Made by a program: the position numbers and the translations under genes. Source: JBDRMV01 sp043825615 (GTDB lineage: Bacteria > CG03). From it: a DNA stretch of 64,000 bases. The notes beneath the pieces were generated by a model. That model was not told the origin of the DNA. It did not search any database and saw nothing but the letters and a program-made list of their open reading frames with translations. Below, piece after piece: positions 1 to 9,500 of the stretch (within the stretch, counting starts at the first letter, position 1; each line of letters opens with the position of its first letter). The stretch is taken from NCBI GenBank assembly GCA_043825615.1, contig JBDRRS010000020.1:20152-84151 (forward strand), in the 5' to 3' direction.

Positions 1-795
1 ATCGTGCGGGTTAAGTTCAATGGCTTTCTTCAAAGCGGATATTGCCTCCTCATTTTTCCCCTGTACCGCAAGATTCTGCCCGAGTTCTCTATACGCCTCG
101 GCAAACTTCGGGTACTGCTCAATTGCTTTTTTAAGCATCTCAATCGCCTTATCATAAAGACCCTGAGCCGCATAAGCCACACCCTTATTCAGATAATTTC
201 CCGCCCACTTGGGATTAATCTTACTGGACTTCCCGTAAGCAATAATAGCCATGAGATAGTTCTTCTGTATAAGATACGCCTCTCCGAGGAATGAATATGT
301 TTTATCATCATCCGGATTCGCTTCTATCGCTTTTTTCAAAAATCCGATTGCATCGGCGAACTCGCCCTTTAAAAGAAAATCTTTACCCTGAGAAACCAAA
401 TCCCCATCCTGCGCAGGAGGCGCCTTTGAAAGTATTTTCTTTGCAACACTCAAAAGTTCTCCCTCCTGAAAGGGCTTCCTTAAAAATGCCTCCGCTCCGC
501 CTGCGGCGAGAAAAGCGTCCCTTTTCTCCTCAAGTTCCTTCGGATGTCCTGAAATGAGCACAACCTCAGTCGCAGGATTAATCTCTTTAATCTTTTGACA
601 GGTCTCGACTCCGTCCATCTCGGGCATTACCAAATCGATGAAAGCAATATCAAATTTCTCTTTCTTCGCTTTCTCCACCGCTTCCTTCCCGCTGTAAGCG
701 CATTGAACCTCAAAACCCGCATCTCCGAGTTCCGCTTCAACCCCCATACAAACAATCTTCACATCATCAACCACCAGAATTTTTCCCTCAGCCAT
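1..795 (-). CDS. Response regulator with TPR repeats (3' end cut by window edge)
   Basis: Reads leftward off the window, leaving 265 N-terminal codons. Residues 1-120 form a receiver domain: acidic pair in LVVDD, phosphoacceptor Asp54 in FIDLVMPEMDG, conserved Lys107 in RKPF. After a short linker at least three tetratricopeptide units follow (for example around AIEMLKKAIEQYPKFAEAY), a protein-binding scaffold; no DNA-binding domain is seen in the visible part. The start is ATG 793-795, preceded by AGAGGAGG at ideal distance. It lies about 150 bp downstream of a histidine kinase in the same direction, so the two are probably partners. The output is likely protein-protein interaction rather than direct transcription control, but the missing C-terminus could change that. 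Confidence 0.9.
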   Translation of the reverse strand, partial: MAEGKILVVDDVKIVCMGVEAELGDAGFEVQCAYSGKEAVEKAKKEKFDIAFIDLVMPEMDGVETCQKIKEINPATEVVLISGHPKELEEKRDAFLAAGGAEAFLRKPFQEGELLSVAKKILSKAPPAQDGDLVSQGKDFLLKGEFADAIGFLKKAIEANPDDDKTYSFLGEAYLIQKNYLMAIIAYGKSSKINPKWAGNYLNKGVAYAAQGLYDKAIEMLKKAIEQYPKFAEAYRELGQNLAVQGKNEEAISALKKAIELNPHD

Positions 796-847
796 CTTAT
801 CCTCCTCTATACTTTTTTTCTCGCATATAATTCTCGATTGCTTAACT

Positions 848-873
848 CAATAGGGGGGAATACCCCCCTATTG
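848..873. repeat. Perfect 11-bp inverted repeat (hairpin)
   Basis: CAATAGGGGGG and CCCCCCTATTG are separated by four bases, giving a perfect GC-rich hairpin between the kinase gene and the response regulator gene. No T-run follows on either strand, so it is a poor classical terminator. It could stabilise or attenuate the transcript between the two genes. Confidence 0.7.
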
Positions 874-948
874 GGCTCCTCGCGCGCCATCCAGCGCACT
901 CGTCCCTTGTCACCCCCCTGATGGAAAAGAACTTGTTGCTTTTCACGT

Positions 949-2907
949 CTATACACTTACCGCCGGCAAAATTACCCTGAAAGTTGTCCCCCTGCCAACC
1001 TCACTTTCAATCTCAATTCTTCCCTTATGCGCTTTGACGATTCCAAGCGAAGTCGCAAGGCCGAGCCCCGTTCCCTCTCCCCGCGGTTTCGTTGAAAAGA
1101 ACGGGTCAAAAATCTTATCTATATCCTTTTGGGGAATTCCTTTCCCCGCGTCGGAAAAGATAATAAACACATTTTCCCTGTCCTCGCTGTTAAGCGTTGT
1201 TATCGTCAAATCACCGCCGTCCGGCATGGAATCTCTTGCATTTGTAATCATATTCAGAAAAACCTGCTGTATCTGACTCATATCGCCGTTTACAGCCAGA
1301 AGGTCTTTGTATAAATTTTTTACTATTTTCAAGTTTTTTACCTCTAACTGATGCCCCATAAAACTTAAAATTCCGTCTATTGCCTCGTTGCAGTTTACGG
1401 GTTCGAATTTCCCCTTCGGGGCATGAGAAAAAGCCAGAAGACCTCCGACGATATCTTTACAGAACGCCGTCGCGGATTTAATTTCCCCGAGAAGCGGATA
1501 GTTTCTGTCGTCTTTATCTGTTCTCCTTAAAAGAACGTCAATCAGGGTTAAGAGACCCGCTAACGGTGAATTCAGTTCGTGGGCGACCCCCGCGCCGAGT
1601 TCTCCTATCGATGCGAGTTTTCTTGACTGCAGGAGTTCGTCCTGCAGTTTTTTTACGTCTCTCATATCCTTAGCCACCCCGACGATTCCGAGAGACCCTC
1701 CCGCATCATCGCGGAGAACGGAACCCGAGAAAATCACGGGAATCTCCTCGCCGTCTTTTGTAATATAGGTAAGTTCGCGGTTCTGAACCGAGCCCGCGTC
1801 AAGGAGTTCTTTTAATCTTTCCCCCTGAAAAAGATTGTCCTCAACATTCTGAAAAATAACGTCAACGGGAAGACCGACAAGTTCTTCCTGCCTGTATCCG
1901 AGGAGAGCCTCGGTTGCGCTGTTAATTGACTTTATGGTTCCGTCGGGATTGACGACGAGCAGCGTATCAATCATGCTCTTTATGATATTCTCAATATAAC
2001 TTTTTGCCGAGGCAATCTCTTCGTAAACCCTTGCATTCTCAATGGCGAATGCCGCATCCCTCGCGAATATGGAAACCAGCTTTACATCCTCTTCCGTGAA
2101 TCTCCTCTCTCCTTCGGTTATCTTCAAATTTATTACTCCGACTGTCTGGCCTTTGATGAACATCGGAACGCTCATCCCTGATTTCGTCGTGCCGTGCTTC
2201 TTCAATCCCCTGAACCGGGCGTCCTTTTCTATCCTCTGGGAGTCCTTTATCAGAATCGGCCTTCCCTCAAGAACCGCCCTTCCGGAAACCCTCTGTCCCG
2301 GTTTAAATTTTAACCCTATAACTTTTTCGCTGTTTTCCCCGGAAGCGACCTTAACCTCAAGTTCCTGTTCTTTCCTGTCAAAAAGCATTATTGAACCGCC
2401 GTCGGCGCCGACGGTTTCGCCTGCCATCTTCATTATAAGATTTAAGGCGTCGTCAAGTTTCATAACGGACCCCATCGCCTGGGAAATTTTATAAAGGGCC
2501 GCCTTTTCTCTTGCGCTTTCCACCTCGCCCAGCAGCCGCGTCCTTTCTCCCGCGCGCTCGATTAAGGCCTCAAGTTCAACGGAATCAAAGGGCTCGATTA
2601 AATAGGAAAATGCCCCCTGCCTCATAAGTTCCGTTGCCTCTTTTCTGTTTTCGGATTCGGTAATGACGAACAACGGCGTCTTCTTTCCGCTTTTCTTAAT
2701 CTCGCTTAAAATCTTAAACCCGTTTTCCCATTTTGAAATAACAACATCATAGTCCTTTTCTTTGATTTTATTTCCGAAGGTCTCTATGTCTCCTGCCCGC
2801 TCAAGAACAGCGGTGCGAAAACGGGAATCGTTCAGGGCCTCTTCAACCGAAGCCAAACGGCCGATTCGACTTTCAAAAACTAAAATACTTGCTTTTTCAG
2901 CATCCAT
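949..2907 (-). CDS. Hybrid-type sensor histidine kinase (pseudo-receiver, GAF, PAS, HisKA, HATPase)
   Basis: A 652-residue protein with no obvious membrane segment, so probably a soluble kinase. Residues 1-125 have a receiver-like fold, but the segment where the phosphoacceptor Asp should be reads VVISKWENG and the usual KPF lysine motif reads EPF, so it is probably not phosphorylated. A GAF domain (about 140-295) and a PAS/PAC domain (about 305-425) follow. The dimerisation domain contains GAGVAHELNSPL with the phosphorylated His at 443. The ATPase domain shows the N box NMITNARDSMP, DAGKGIP, FDPFFSTK and GTGLGLA. It lies upstream of the TPR response regulator, its likely phosphotransfer partner. 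The signal sensed is unknown. Confidence 0.95.
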   Translation of the reverse strand: MDAEKASILVFESRIGRLASVEEALNDSRFRTAVLERAGDIETFGNKIKEKDYDVVISKWENGFKILSEIKKSGKKTPLFVITESENRKEATELMRQGAFSYLIEPFDSVELEALIERAGERTRLLGEVESAREKAALYKISQAMGSVMKLDDALNLIMKMAGETVGADGGSIMLFDRKEQELEVKVASGENSEKVIGLKFKPGQRVSGRAVLEGRPILIKDSQRIEKDARFRGLKKHGTTKSGMSVPMFIKGQTVGVINLKITEGERRFTEEDVKLVSIFARDAAFAIENARVYEEIASAKSYIENIIKSMIDTLLVVNPDGTIKSINSATEALLGYRQEELVGLPVDVIFQNVEDNLFQGERLKELLDAGSVQNRELTYITKDGEEIPVIFSGSVLRDDAGGSLGIVGVAKDMRDVKKLQDELLQSRKLASIGELGAGVAHELNSPLAGLLTLIDVLLRRTDKDDRNYPLLGEIKSATAFCKDIVGGLLAFSHAPKGKFEPVNCNEAIDGILSFMGHQLEVKNLKIVKNLYKDLLAVNGDMSQIQQVFLNMITNARDSMPDGGDLTITTLNSEDRENVFIIFSDAGKGIPQKDIDKIFDPFFSTKPRGEGTGLGLATSLGIVKAHKGRIEIESEVGRGTTFRVILPAVSV

Positions 2908-3022
2908 AAATTAAATCGCCCGCCGTAACGGACTGCTCCAAAATAATTTTTATTTAAATAATGCAGTTTAATTGTTATATATAATTAGTATAGTGTCAAG
3001 ACGCACACCAGTAAACAATTTC

Positions 3023-3051
3023 TTGCGGTCATGCGTTTAAAAAACTATAAT
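3023..3051 (+). promoter_or_regulatory. Promoter giving a near-leaderless transcript
   Basis: TTGCGG, 17-bp spacer, TATAAT. The -10 box ends 13 bp before the ATG at 3065, leaving a leader of about 7 nt with no ribosome binding site. Confidence 0.5.
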
Positions 3052-3064
3052 AATTTAATAAACT

Positions 3065-3769
3065 ATGGAAATTAATGTAACCCGCTGCTATACTCTGGCA
3101 TGGAAATCGTTTTCCAAATGGTGGATACCCCTCTGTCTGATTTCAGCCGTTATTTTTGTTTTTGAGATTGTTCCACGGCTACTTGCGCGCGACGAGGTGA
3201 ATGAATGGAAAATTACGGCACGCAGTTATATGACTGCCGTTTCGGAGAATGACCCTGCTAAGACGGCGGCGGTATCACCGAAAATAAAAGCGCAGACTGC
3301 CGTATTACTGCGCAGGTTTACGGGGTTCGGTCTGTATATCTTCTTTCTCATTGCTCTTTTGACCGTCATCCTGCTTATGTACGCGAACTGGGCCGTAAAA
3401 AACAGGCGGGAGACAGGGAGGCCGCTCTCCACTCTTGTATACATCGCCTTTGTCCACGTGCTCCTGGCGCTCGGCAAACTGCTGGCATTTTTATTTTTTT
3501 TCTTTCCCGGCGCATACCTTTACATCAAACTGCTTTTCGTATCTCTGATAATGCTCGAGGAAAAAAAGGGAGCAAGGGAAGCGATTAAGAGCAGCTGGCG
3601 GATGACCCGGGGAAATTTCTGGCGGCTGTTCCTGCTCGTGCTCATGAATACGGGAATCCAGTTCCTGTCGCTGGCGACGGTTATCGGCACAATCCCCGCC
3701 ACCGGCTTCGTCAACACGGTACGGGCTGCCGCTTTCCGCATGCTCCGGGAAGAAGATAACTCCAATTAG
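3065..3769 (+). CDS. Polytopic membrane protein, DUF4013/DUF975-like
   Basis: 234 residues with about four to five hydrophobic segments (near 19-38, 88-107, 125-150, 153-165, 190-212) and a soluble loop at about 40-85. The segment GAREAIKSSWRMTRGNFWRLF near residue 175 is typical of membrane proteins in the DUF975/DUF4013/glycerophosphodiesterase-membrane-domain group. No catalytic residues are recognisable, and the function is unknown. Its stop overlaps the stop of the convergent ankyrin lipoprotein gene by 4 bp. No Shine-Dalgarno sequence is visible, which fits the promoter lying immediately upstream. Confidence 0.8.
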   Translation: MEINVTRCYTLAWKSFSKWWIPLCLISAVIFVFEIVPRLLARDEVNEWKITARSYMTAVSENDPAKTAAVSPKIKAQTAVLLRRFTGFGLYIFFLIALLTVILLMYANWAVKNRRETGRPLSTLVYIAFVHVLLALGKLLAFLFFFFPGAYLYIKLLFVSLIMLEEKKGAREAIKSSWRMTRGNFWRLFLLVLMNTGIQFLSLATVIGTIPATGFVNTVRAAAFRMLREEDNSN

Positions 3770-4953
3770 TGGAATTCTTTCTTAATTGTATTTACTAATT
3801 TACCGGCCATATTTTCTATCTCGGTATCCGAATTACAGTCTTCTTTGAATGAAGCGACAATTTCGCTTGTTTCCACGTCGATAATATCTACGGTTAAAAT
3901 ATACCTTGAAACCAGCTTCCCGCAGCTGCCGATAACTATCAAATGCACATTCAAAAGTTTTCCCATCTGAACCGCGCAATCCTCCGTCGTGCAGCCCGTC
4001 TGCTGGAAACCCTGTTCCGCCAGTATCTTATCCATATTATTCCTGTCCAGCACATTAAAAATTTTAGAGTTTACCATCGCCCGCCTGAAAAAATTCGTAA
4101 TAAAAACAGCGTCGGATGCGGAAAGAGGCGGAGTGCTTTCAAAATTAGCCACAGCTATATTTTTTCCTCCAGGCTGACTCTTTTTAACGCCCCACACAGC
4201 TGATTCCGAAAGTGTCTCAATCATTAAAAAATTGTTTTTCTTTTTAGCTATAAACAGCGCCGTGTTGCCGTACATATCTTTCAGATTGACATCCGCGCCT
4301 TTTTCGAGCAGTAATTTTGCCAGTTCAAACGAATTATTTTCAGCGGTGTACATTAACGGCGTTAAACCGCTTTGGTCCCTCGCATTAACGTCCGCTCCGT
4401 TCTCTATCAGTAATTTCGCTGTAAAAAACAATTTTTTGGAAACAACCCGCAGCAATACCGTCCGGCCGGCGCTGTCCCTCGCATTAATGTTAGCACCGTT
4501 TCTTATCAGTAATTTTGCCAGTTCAAACGAATTATTTTCAACGGCGTACATTAGCGGCGTTATGCCCTTCGGATTTCTTGCATTAACATCCGCGCTCCTG
4601 TTTATGAGAAACTCGGCAATTTCCAGATAATTTTTACTTGCTGCATATCCCAGCGCCGTGTCCCCCGCGGCGCTTTTCGCATTGACATCCGCCCCGTATG
4701 TTGCCAGTAATTTCACCAGGTCCGGGTTATTATTATCAATTGCCCAGAGTAACGGCGGTCTTCCCATCTTCCCTTTTTTATTGACGTCCGCCCCTCTTAG
4801 TATTTCTGCTTTTGCTTCATCCGGAGAATTGTCATAAACCGCCTGCAGCAGCGGCGTCCAGTAATATTCGTCTTTCCCGACTGTGGCACATCCGAAAAAA
4901 ATCAAAAAACAAACTGAATAAATTACGATCTTTTCTTTCATAAAAATATTCAT
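3766..4953 (-). CDS. Ankyrin-repeat lipoprotein with CsgG-like C-terminal domain
   Basis: 395 residues. The N-terminus ends in LIFFGC, a lipobox, so it is probably a lipid-anchored envelope protein. Residues about 30-245 hold six or so ankyrin repeats (units resembling GADVNARDSAGRTVL), normally a protein-binding surface. Residues about 265-395 resemble the CsgG/FlgO-type periplasmic domain: an IAVANFES strand, then ILAEQGFQQTGC, CAVQMGKLLNV and a VDIIDVETSEIV segment. The same domain occurs twice in the divergent gene starting at 5061. A second in-frame ATG at codon 5 (4939-4941) is an alternative start. The combination suggests an envelope sensor or assembly factor; the partner is unknown. 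Confidence 0.85.
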   Translation of the reverse strand: MNIFMKEKIVIYSVCFLIFFGCATVGKDEYYWTPLLQAVYDNSPDEAKAEILRGADVNKKGKMGRPPLLWAIDNNNPDLVKLLATYGADVNAKSAAGDTALGYAASKNYLEIAEFLINRSADVNARNPKGITPLMYAVENNSFELAKLLIRNGANINARDSAGRTVLLRVVSKKLFFTAKLLIENGADVNARDQSGLTPLMYTAENNSFELAKLLLEKGADVNLKDMYGNTALFIAKKKNNFLMIETLSESAVWGVKKSQPGGKNIAVANFESTPPLSASDAVFITNFFRRAMVNSKIFNVLDRNNMDKILAEQGFQQTGCTTEDCAVQMGKLLNVHLIVIGSCGKLVSRYILTVDIIDVETSEIVASFKEDCNSDTEIENMAGKLVNTIKKEFH

Positions 4954-4959
4954 ACCCGG

Positions 4960-4987
4960 ATTATACCAACTTCCCGCCTTAATTCAA
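4960..4987 (-). promoter_or_regulatory. Promoter abutting the start codon of the ankyrin lipoprotein
   Basis: On the minus strand: TTGAAT, 16-bp spacer, TATAAT, then only CCGGGT before the ATG. Transcription would begin at or next to the start codon, so the message is probably leaderless. Confidence 0.55.
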
Positions 4988-5016
4988 ATCCGCTGACAAG
5001 CATAGGGATTTTTCTT

Positions 5017-5041
5017 TGTCATATTGTAAAGCACCGTCCCC
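5017..5041 (+). repeat. 25-nt dispersed repeat, copy 1
   Basis: An exact 25-nt match (begins TGTCATATTGTAAAGCACCG and ends TCCCC) to positions 33371-33395. Here it lies upstream of the secreted CsgG-like gene and contains the likely -35 hexamer TTGTAA of that gene. Confidence 0.8.
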
Positions 5042-5053
5042 TTGTGGTAGAAT
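5024..5053 (+). promoter_or_regulatory. Promoter partly formed by the 25-nt repeat; short or no leader
   Basis: TTGTAA (inside the dispersed repeat), 18-bp spacer, TAGAAT. The -10 box ends 7 bp before ATG 5061. No ribosome binding site is present, so a leaderless transcript is likely. Confidence 0.45.
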
Positions 5054-5060
5054 GTATTTG

Positions 5061-6590
5061 ATGAAATGGCATTCAGCGCTTGCCTTTATGATTTTGTTTC
5101 CGGTATTTGCCAATGCCCAGGAAAATATCGCTGTCCTTGATTTTAAGGCAATAAACGCTTCTGCGGCGGAGGCCTCTGCGATTTCTGAATTTATCAGAAC
5201 CGCTTTGGTAAATAAAGGGGTGTTTAATGTTCTTGAGAGAAGCAACATCGATAAGATTCTGGCAGAGCAAGGGTTTCAGCAAACAGGGTGTACGAGAAAT
5301 GAATGCGCCGTACGAATAGGAAAAATATTAAACGTTCAGGAAGCGATTGTCGGTTCTTACACCGAAATCGGCAATCTGCATGTTATAACCGCAAACGTCG
5401 TTGATATAGAAACAAGCAGAATTATTATTTCCAAAAGAGTTCAATTTGAAAACATTGTTACCGTCACGTCTGCAATTGACAAACTTGTTTCCCTCATTAT
5501 GAAAGAAAAAAATAAACTTTCGGAGATAAAGAAAAGACAGGAACATCTCAAGTGGCTCAGAAAAAGCGGGAAGAAATTTAAAAAAGAAGCCATTGCCGTG
5601 CTTGATTTTAGGACAGAAACCGATTCTGCGGAGGATTCCGCCGCGGCCATCGCAATTTCGGATTTTATGAGAACCGCTCTGGTTAAAACCGAAAAATTCA
5701 AAGTTGCGGAAAGAAGGACAATTAATAAAGTGCTGGCGAAACATGGTTTCCGGAAGAAGGTCTGCGCGACGAAAGAATGCGCCATACAGATAGGAAAACT
5801 CCTGAACGTTCAAAAAGCGGTTATCGGTTCTTACGGCAAATACCGGGATATGCATTCCATAACCGCGGATATCGTGGATATAAAAACGGGCAAAATCATC
5901 CGTTCCGAGAAAGTAACACTTGCAAAACTTACCGACGTTGATTCTGCGATTGATAAATTCGTTTCTTTCGTTATGTTAGACCCCGAAGAAGAGAAAAAGA
6001 AGGAAGAATTCAGAAAGAAAAAAGAGCGGGAAATGGCGAAAAAGTTGGAAAACCTGCGGGAAAAGCAGGATGCTGAAAGAAAGAAAGAGCAGGAGAAACT
6101 TGCAAAAAAGGGACTCCTGGCAGTGGAAAAGGGAAAACAAAAAGAACTCTACAGAAAAAGGAAAGAAGAAGAAAGACAAAAAAGCCGGGCGGCGAGAGCG
6201 GAACACGTCGGCAATCCCGGCGTCGGTTTCCACAGCGTCGGCGGTTCTTTGAGATATTTTGCAGGCATCTTCACGCTGGAAGGCAAATACGTTTATGGGA
6301 ACGGCTTCCGCGCGATTGGGCCGAGATTGTACCTCAATTTCAATCCTAATTCAAAAGCGGTGGTTTACATCGGAGGGGAATACAGCATGATAAGAGGGGA
6401 ATCGGAACTGCAGAAGTTCACGGGTGCGGCGACGGGCGCTTTTGTCGGGATGGAATTATTTATAAGCGAAAAATTTTCTTTCCTCATTGACATTGGCCCT
6501 TATACCGTTTCGCTGGACAGTGAATTTGAAGGCATTAACGTTGTAAACGGTTACACCGTGGGGAATATAGGCGTTAATTTGTATTTTTAA
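5061..6590 (+). CDS. Secreted protein with two CsgG-like domains, coiled coil and C-terminal beta domain
   Basis: 509 residues from ATG 5061, chosen because the protein then begins with a clear signal peptide (MKWHSALAFMILFPVFANAQ); the frame stays open upstream to 5016 through repeat sequence. Two CsgG/FlgO-like domains follow (about 20-150 and 175-315), each with an IAVLDF strand, an ILAEQGFQQTGC-type motif with two cysteines five residues apart, and a VDIETSR-type strand. A highly charged Lys/Glu coiled coil spans about 320-390. The last 115 residues have alternating Gly/aromatic strands ending in Phe, as in a small outer-membrane or lectin-like beta domain. It probably acts in the periplasm or outer membrane. 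The divergent lipoprotein shares the same domain. Confidence 0.85.
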   Translation: MKWHSALAFMILFPVFANAQENIAVLDFKAINASAAEASAISEFIRTALVNKGVFNVLERSNIDKILAEQGFQQTGCTRNECAVRIGKILNVQEAIVGSYTEIGNLHVITANVVDIETSRIIISKRVQFENIVTVTSAIDKLVSLIMKEKNKLSEIKKRQEHLKWLRKSGKKFKKEAIAVLDFRTETDSAEDSAAAIAISDFMRTALVKTEKFKVAERRTINKVLAKHGFRKKVCATKECAIQIGKLLNVQKAVIGSYGKYRDMHSITADIVDIKTGKIIRSEKVTLAKLTDVDSAIDKFVSFVMLDPEEEKKKEEFRKKKEREMAKKLENLREKQDAERKKEQEKLAKKGLLAVEKGKQKELYRKRKEEERQKSRAARAEHVGNPGVGFHSVGGSLRYFAGIFTLEGKYVYGNGFRAIGPRLYLNFNPNSKAVVYIGGEYSMIRGESELQKFTGAATGAFVGMELFISEKFSFLIDIGPYTVSLDSEFEGINVVNGYTVGNIGVNLYF

Positions 6591-6596
6591 ATTGAT

Positions 6597-9500
6597 ATGA
6601 AATTATTACGAGGAGTGCGTAAAATAGTTTACACAATTATGAAATTGAAAAACAAAATATTGCCAGCAAAATCCCCCTTCATCCCCCTTTATAAAAGGGG
6701 GAAAAGAGGGGGATTAATAATTGTAAAATCCTCATTAGTATGTATTATTCTGTTTCAGATTTTTATAGCGTTTCTGGTTTACTCTAACATCTACGCAGGT
6801 TTCAAATTCGGGCTGAACACCGCCATCAAGGACTCCGTGCAGAAACTGGACGAAGAATGCCTGTCCGTTCCGGCGGTCGTATCCATAACAAGTCCCGCCG
6901 ACGGTTCGACCGTTTCGGGAACGGTGAGCGTTACCGCCGAGGCCGCGCACAGCGTCGGGATAAGCAAAGTTGAGTTTTATATAGACGGCGTCCTGAAATT
7001 CACGGACTCTTTTTCTCCTTACGTCTGGGACTGGGACACGACGGAATACGATGACAGGGACTATCAGATAAAAGTGACTGCTTATAACGCCGGCGGAGGG
7101 ACGAGGAGCAAACAGATTTCGGTTACAACGGACAATTCGGGACCGGCCGTATCCATAACAAATCCCGCAGACGGTGCAATATCGTCGGGAACGGTAAATG
7201 TAACCGCCGAAGTCAGCGACGAACACGGAATTAGCAAAGTTGAGTTTTATATCGACGGCGTCCTGAAATTCACAGACACTTCTTCTCCTTACGCATGGAA
7301 CTGGGTTACGACGGGCTGCAGCGAGAGCACGCACACGGTAAAAATCACCGCCTGCGACACGTTAGGGCATGCAACAAATATTCAGCATACGGTTACCGTG
7401 GACAATTATGACCCGCCGGCTGTTTCCGTAACCAATCCCGTCGACGGTTCAACGGTTACGGCCACCGTGGATATAACCGCCGATGCGGCAGGCGTTGTTG
7501 AAATAAGCAAGGTTGAATTTTATATCGACGGAATCCTGAAATCAGCGGGCACTTCTCCGCCTTACGATTATACATGGAACACAACGCAATATATTGACGG
7601 GCCGCATACGGTAAAAGTGATTGCTCATGACGCTGAAAATCAGACGGCGTCAAGCCAGATTACGGTTACCGTGGATAATGTGCCGCCGGACGGGGAATGG
7701 AGAGAAGTTGACGATGACCTTGTAATTGTCGGGAAAGGAGGCGATTCTTATTTAATGTGGCCGCGGCTTTTGGAAGGACCCGGAACCAACAAAAATAATT
7801 TGCTGCAGTGGAAGACCGCAAATACTTCGGGGGAGCCGGTATGGGTGAGCACAAAAACGGTTTATGACTATCCTTCGGGGGAAAACGCCGACAATTATCC
7901 CGCATTCAAGTGGGCGCAGAATTTAGATTATAAGGGGTATACCGACTGGCGATTGCCGACGATAGGCGAACTTGAAGAACTTTATGATAAAGGCATAACT
8001 TACATTAATTACGGTTCCAACGATTGTTTGTCGTCTGATGAATATCCGCCTGACAGAGTATATGTCGTGAACAAGGACGGCGACGCGGTTTTTAACCGCA
8101 TGAAGAACATCGCGAACTTTGTGCGCGCTGTGCGGGAAAGCCGGACGGGAGGGAACAGTCCCCCGACCATTTCCATAACAACCACAACGACTCTCGCTAT
8201 TGATACAATATCTTCGGGGACGGTTGCGGTAAACACCGTTGTCAACGATGATTACGGAATAAGCAGAGTTGAGTTCTACGTTGACGGTGTGATTAAATCA
8301 ACGGTTACGTCTTACCCGTACAACTGGCTCTGGGACACAACCGAAAGCAACGACGGCATGCTCACATTAAAAGCAATCATTTACGATATTTCGAATCAGA
8401 CGGACACCGACCAGATTACGGTCAAAGTGGACAACACGCCGCCCGACGTTTCCATAACAAATCCCGCCGACGGGTCGACATCGTCGGGGACGGTGTCTGT
8501 AACAGTCAGTGCTACCGACGCCAACGGAGTAATCAAAGTGGAGTTCTATATTGATGAACTTCATGTATCGACGGTTACAACTCCGCCTTACGTCTATTAC
8601 TGGGATACCACGCGTTCCACCGACGGGCTGCACACCGTTGAAGTGATTGCTTACGATACCCTGTGGCACACAGAAAGCGAAGTGCATACTATCATGGTGG
8701 ATAACTGGGAGGTTCTTCCCGACGCTTTGGTTAAGGCATACACCGGCGGCGGTAATTATTTAATGTGGCCGGGGTCGCAAACCTGTCTCGCAACCAACAA
8801 TAATAATATTCTGCAGTGGAAGACCGCTAATACTTCGGGGGAGCCGGTATGGGTGAGCACAAAAACGGCTTATGACTATCCTTCGGGAGAAACATCCGAC
8901 GATTATCCCGCATTCAAATGGGCGGAAAATCTGGTTTACGAAGGATACGGCGACTGGCGGCTGCCGGCAAAGGATGAATTGAAGGACTTATACGATTACG
9001 GCCGGTCGTATATTACCTATGCCTCTGACATTTACTGGTCATCCTCGGCGTCTTCGGCTACATTAGCGGACGGCGTACGTTTTTTTGACGTCGGCCCTAT
9101 CGTCGGCGACGACAAGGCCAACTTGAACAATGTGCGGGCGGTCAGAGACGCTCTGCCGGACGAGGCGCCCTTTGTTTCAATCACGACCCCGTCAGAGAGT
9201 TCTACATCATCGGGAACGGCGGTTGTAACCGCCGCCGCTTACGATGATTACGGGATAAGCAGAGTTGAGTTCTATGTCGACGATGTGATTAAGTCCACAG
9301 ATACGTCTTCTCCGTACGGCTGGCTCTGGGACACAACCGAATGCAACGACGGCACACACACGTTAAAAGCAATCATTTACGATACTTCGGAGCAGACGGC
9401 CACCAACCAGATTGCGGTTACCGCGGATAATACACCGCCCGATGTCTCAATAATAAATCCTGCCGACGGAGCAATATCTTCGGGGACGGTGAATATATCC

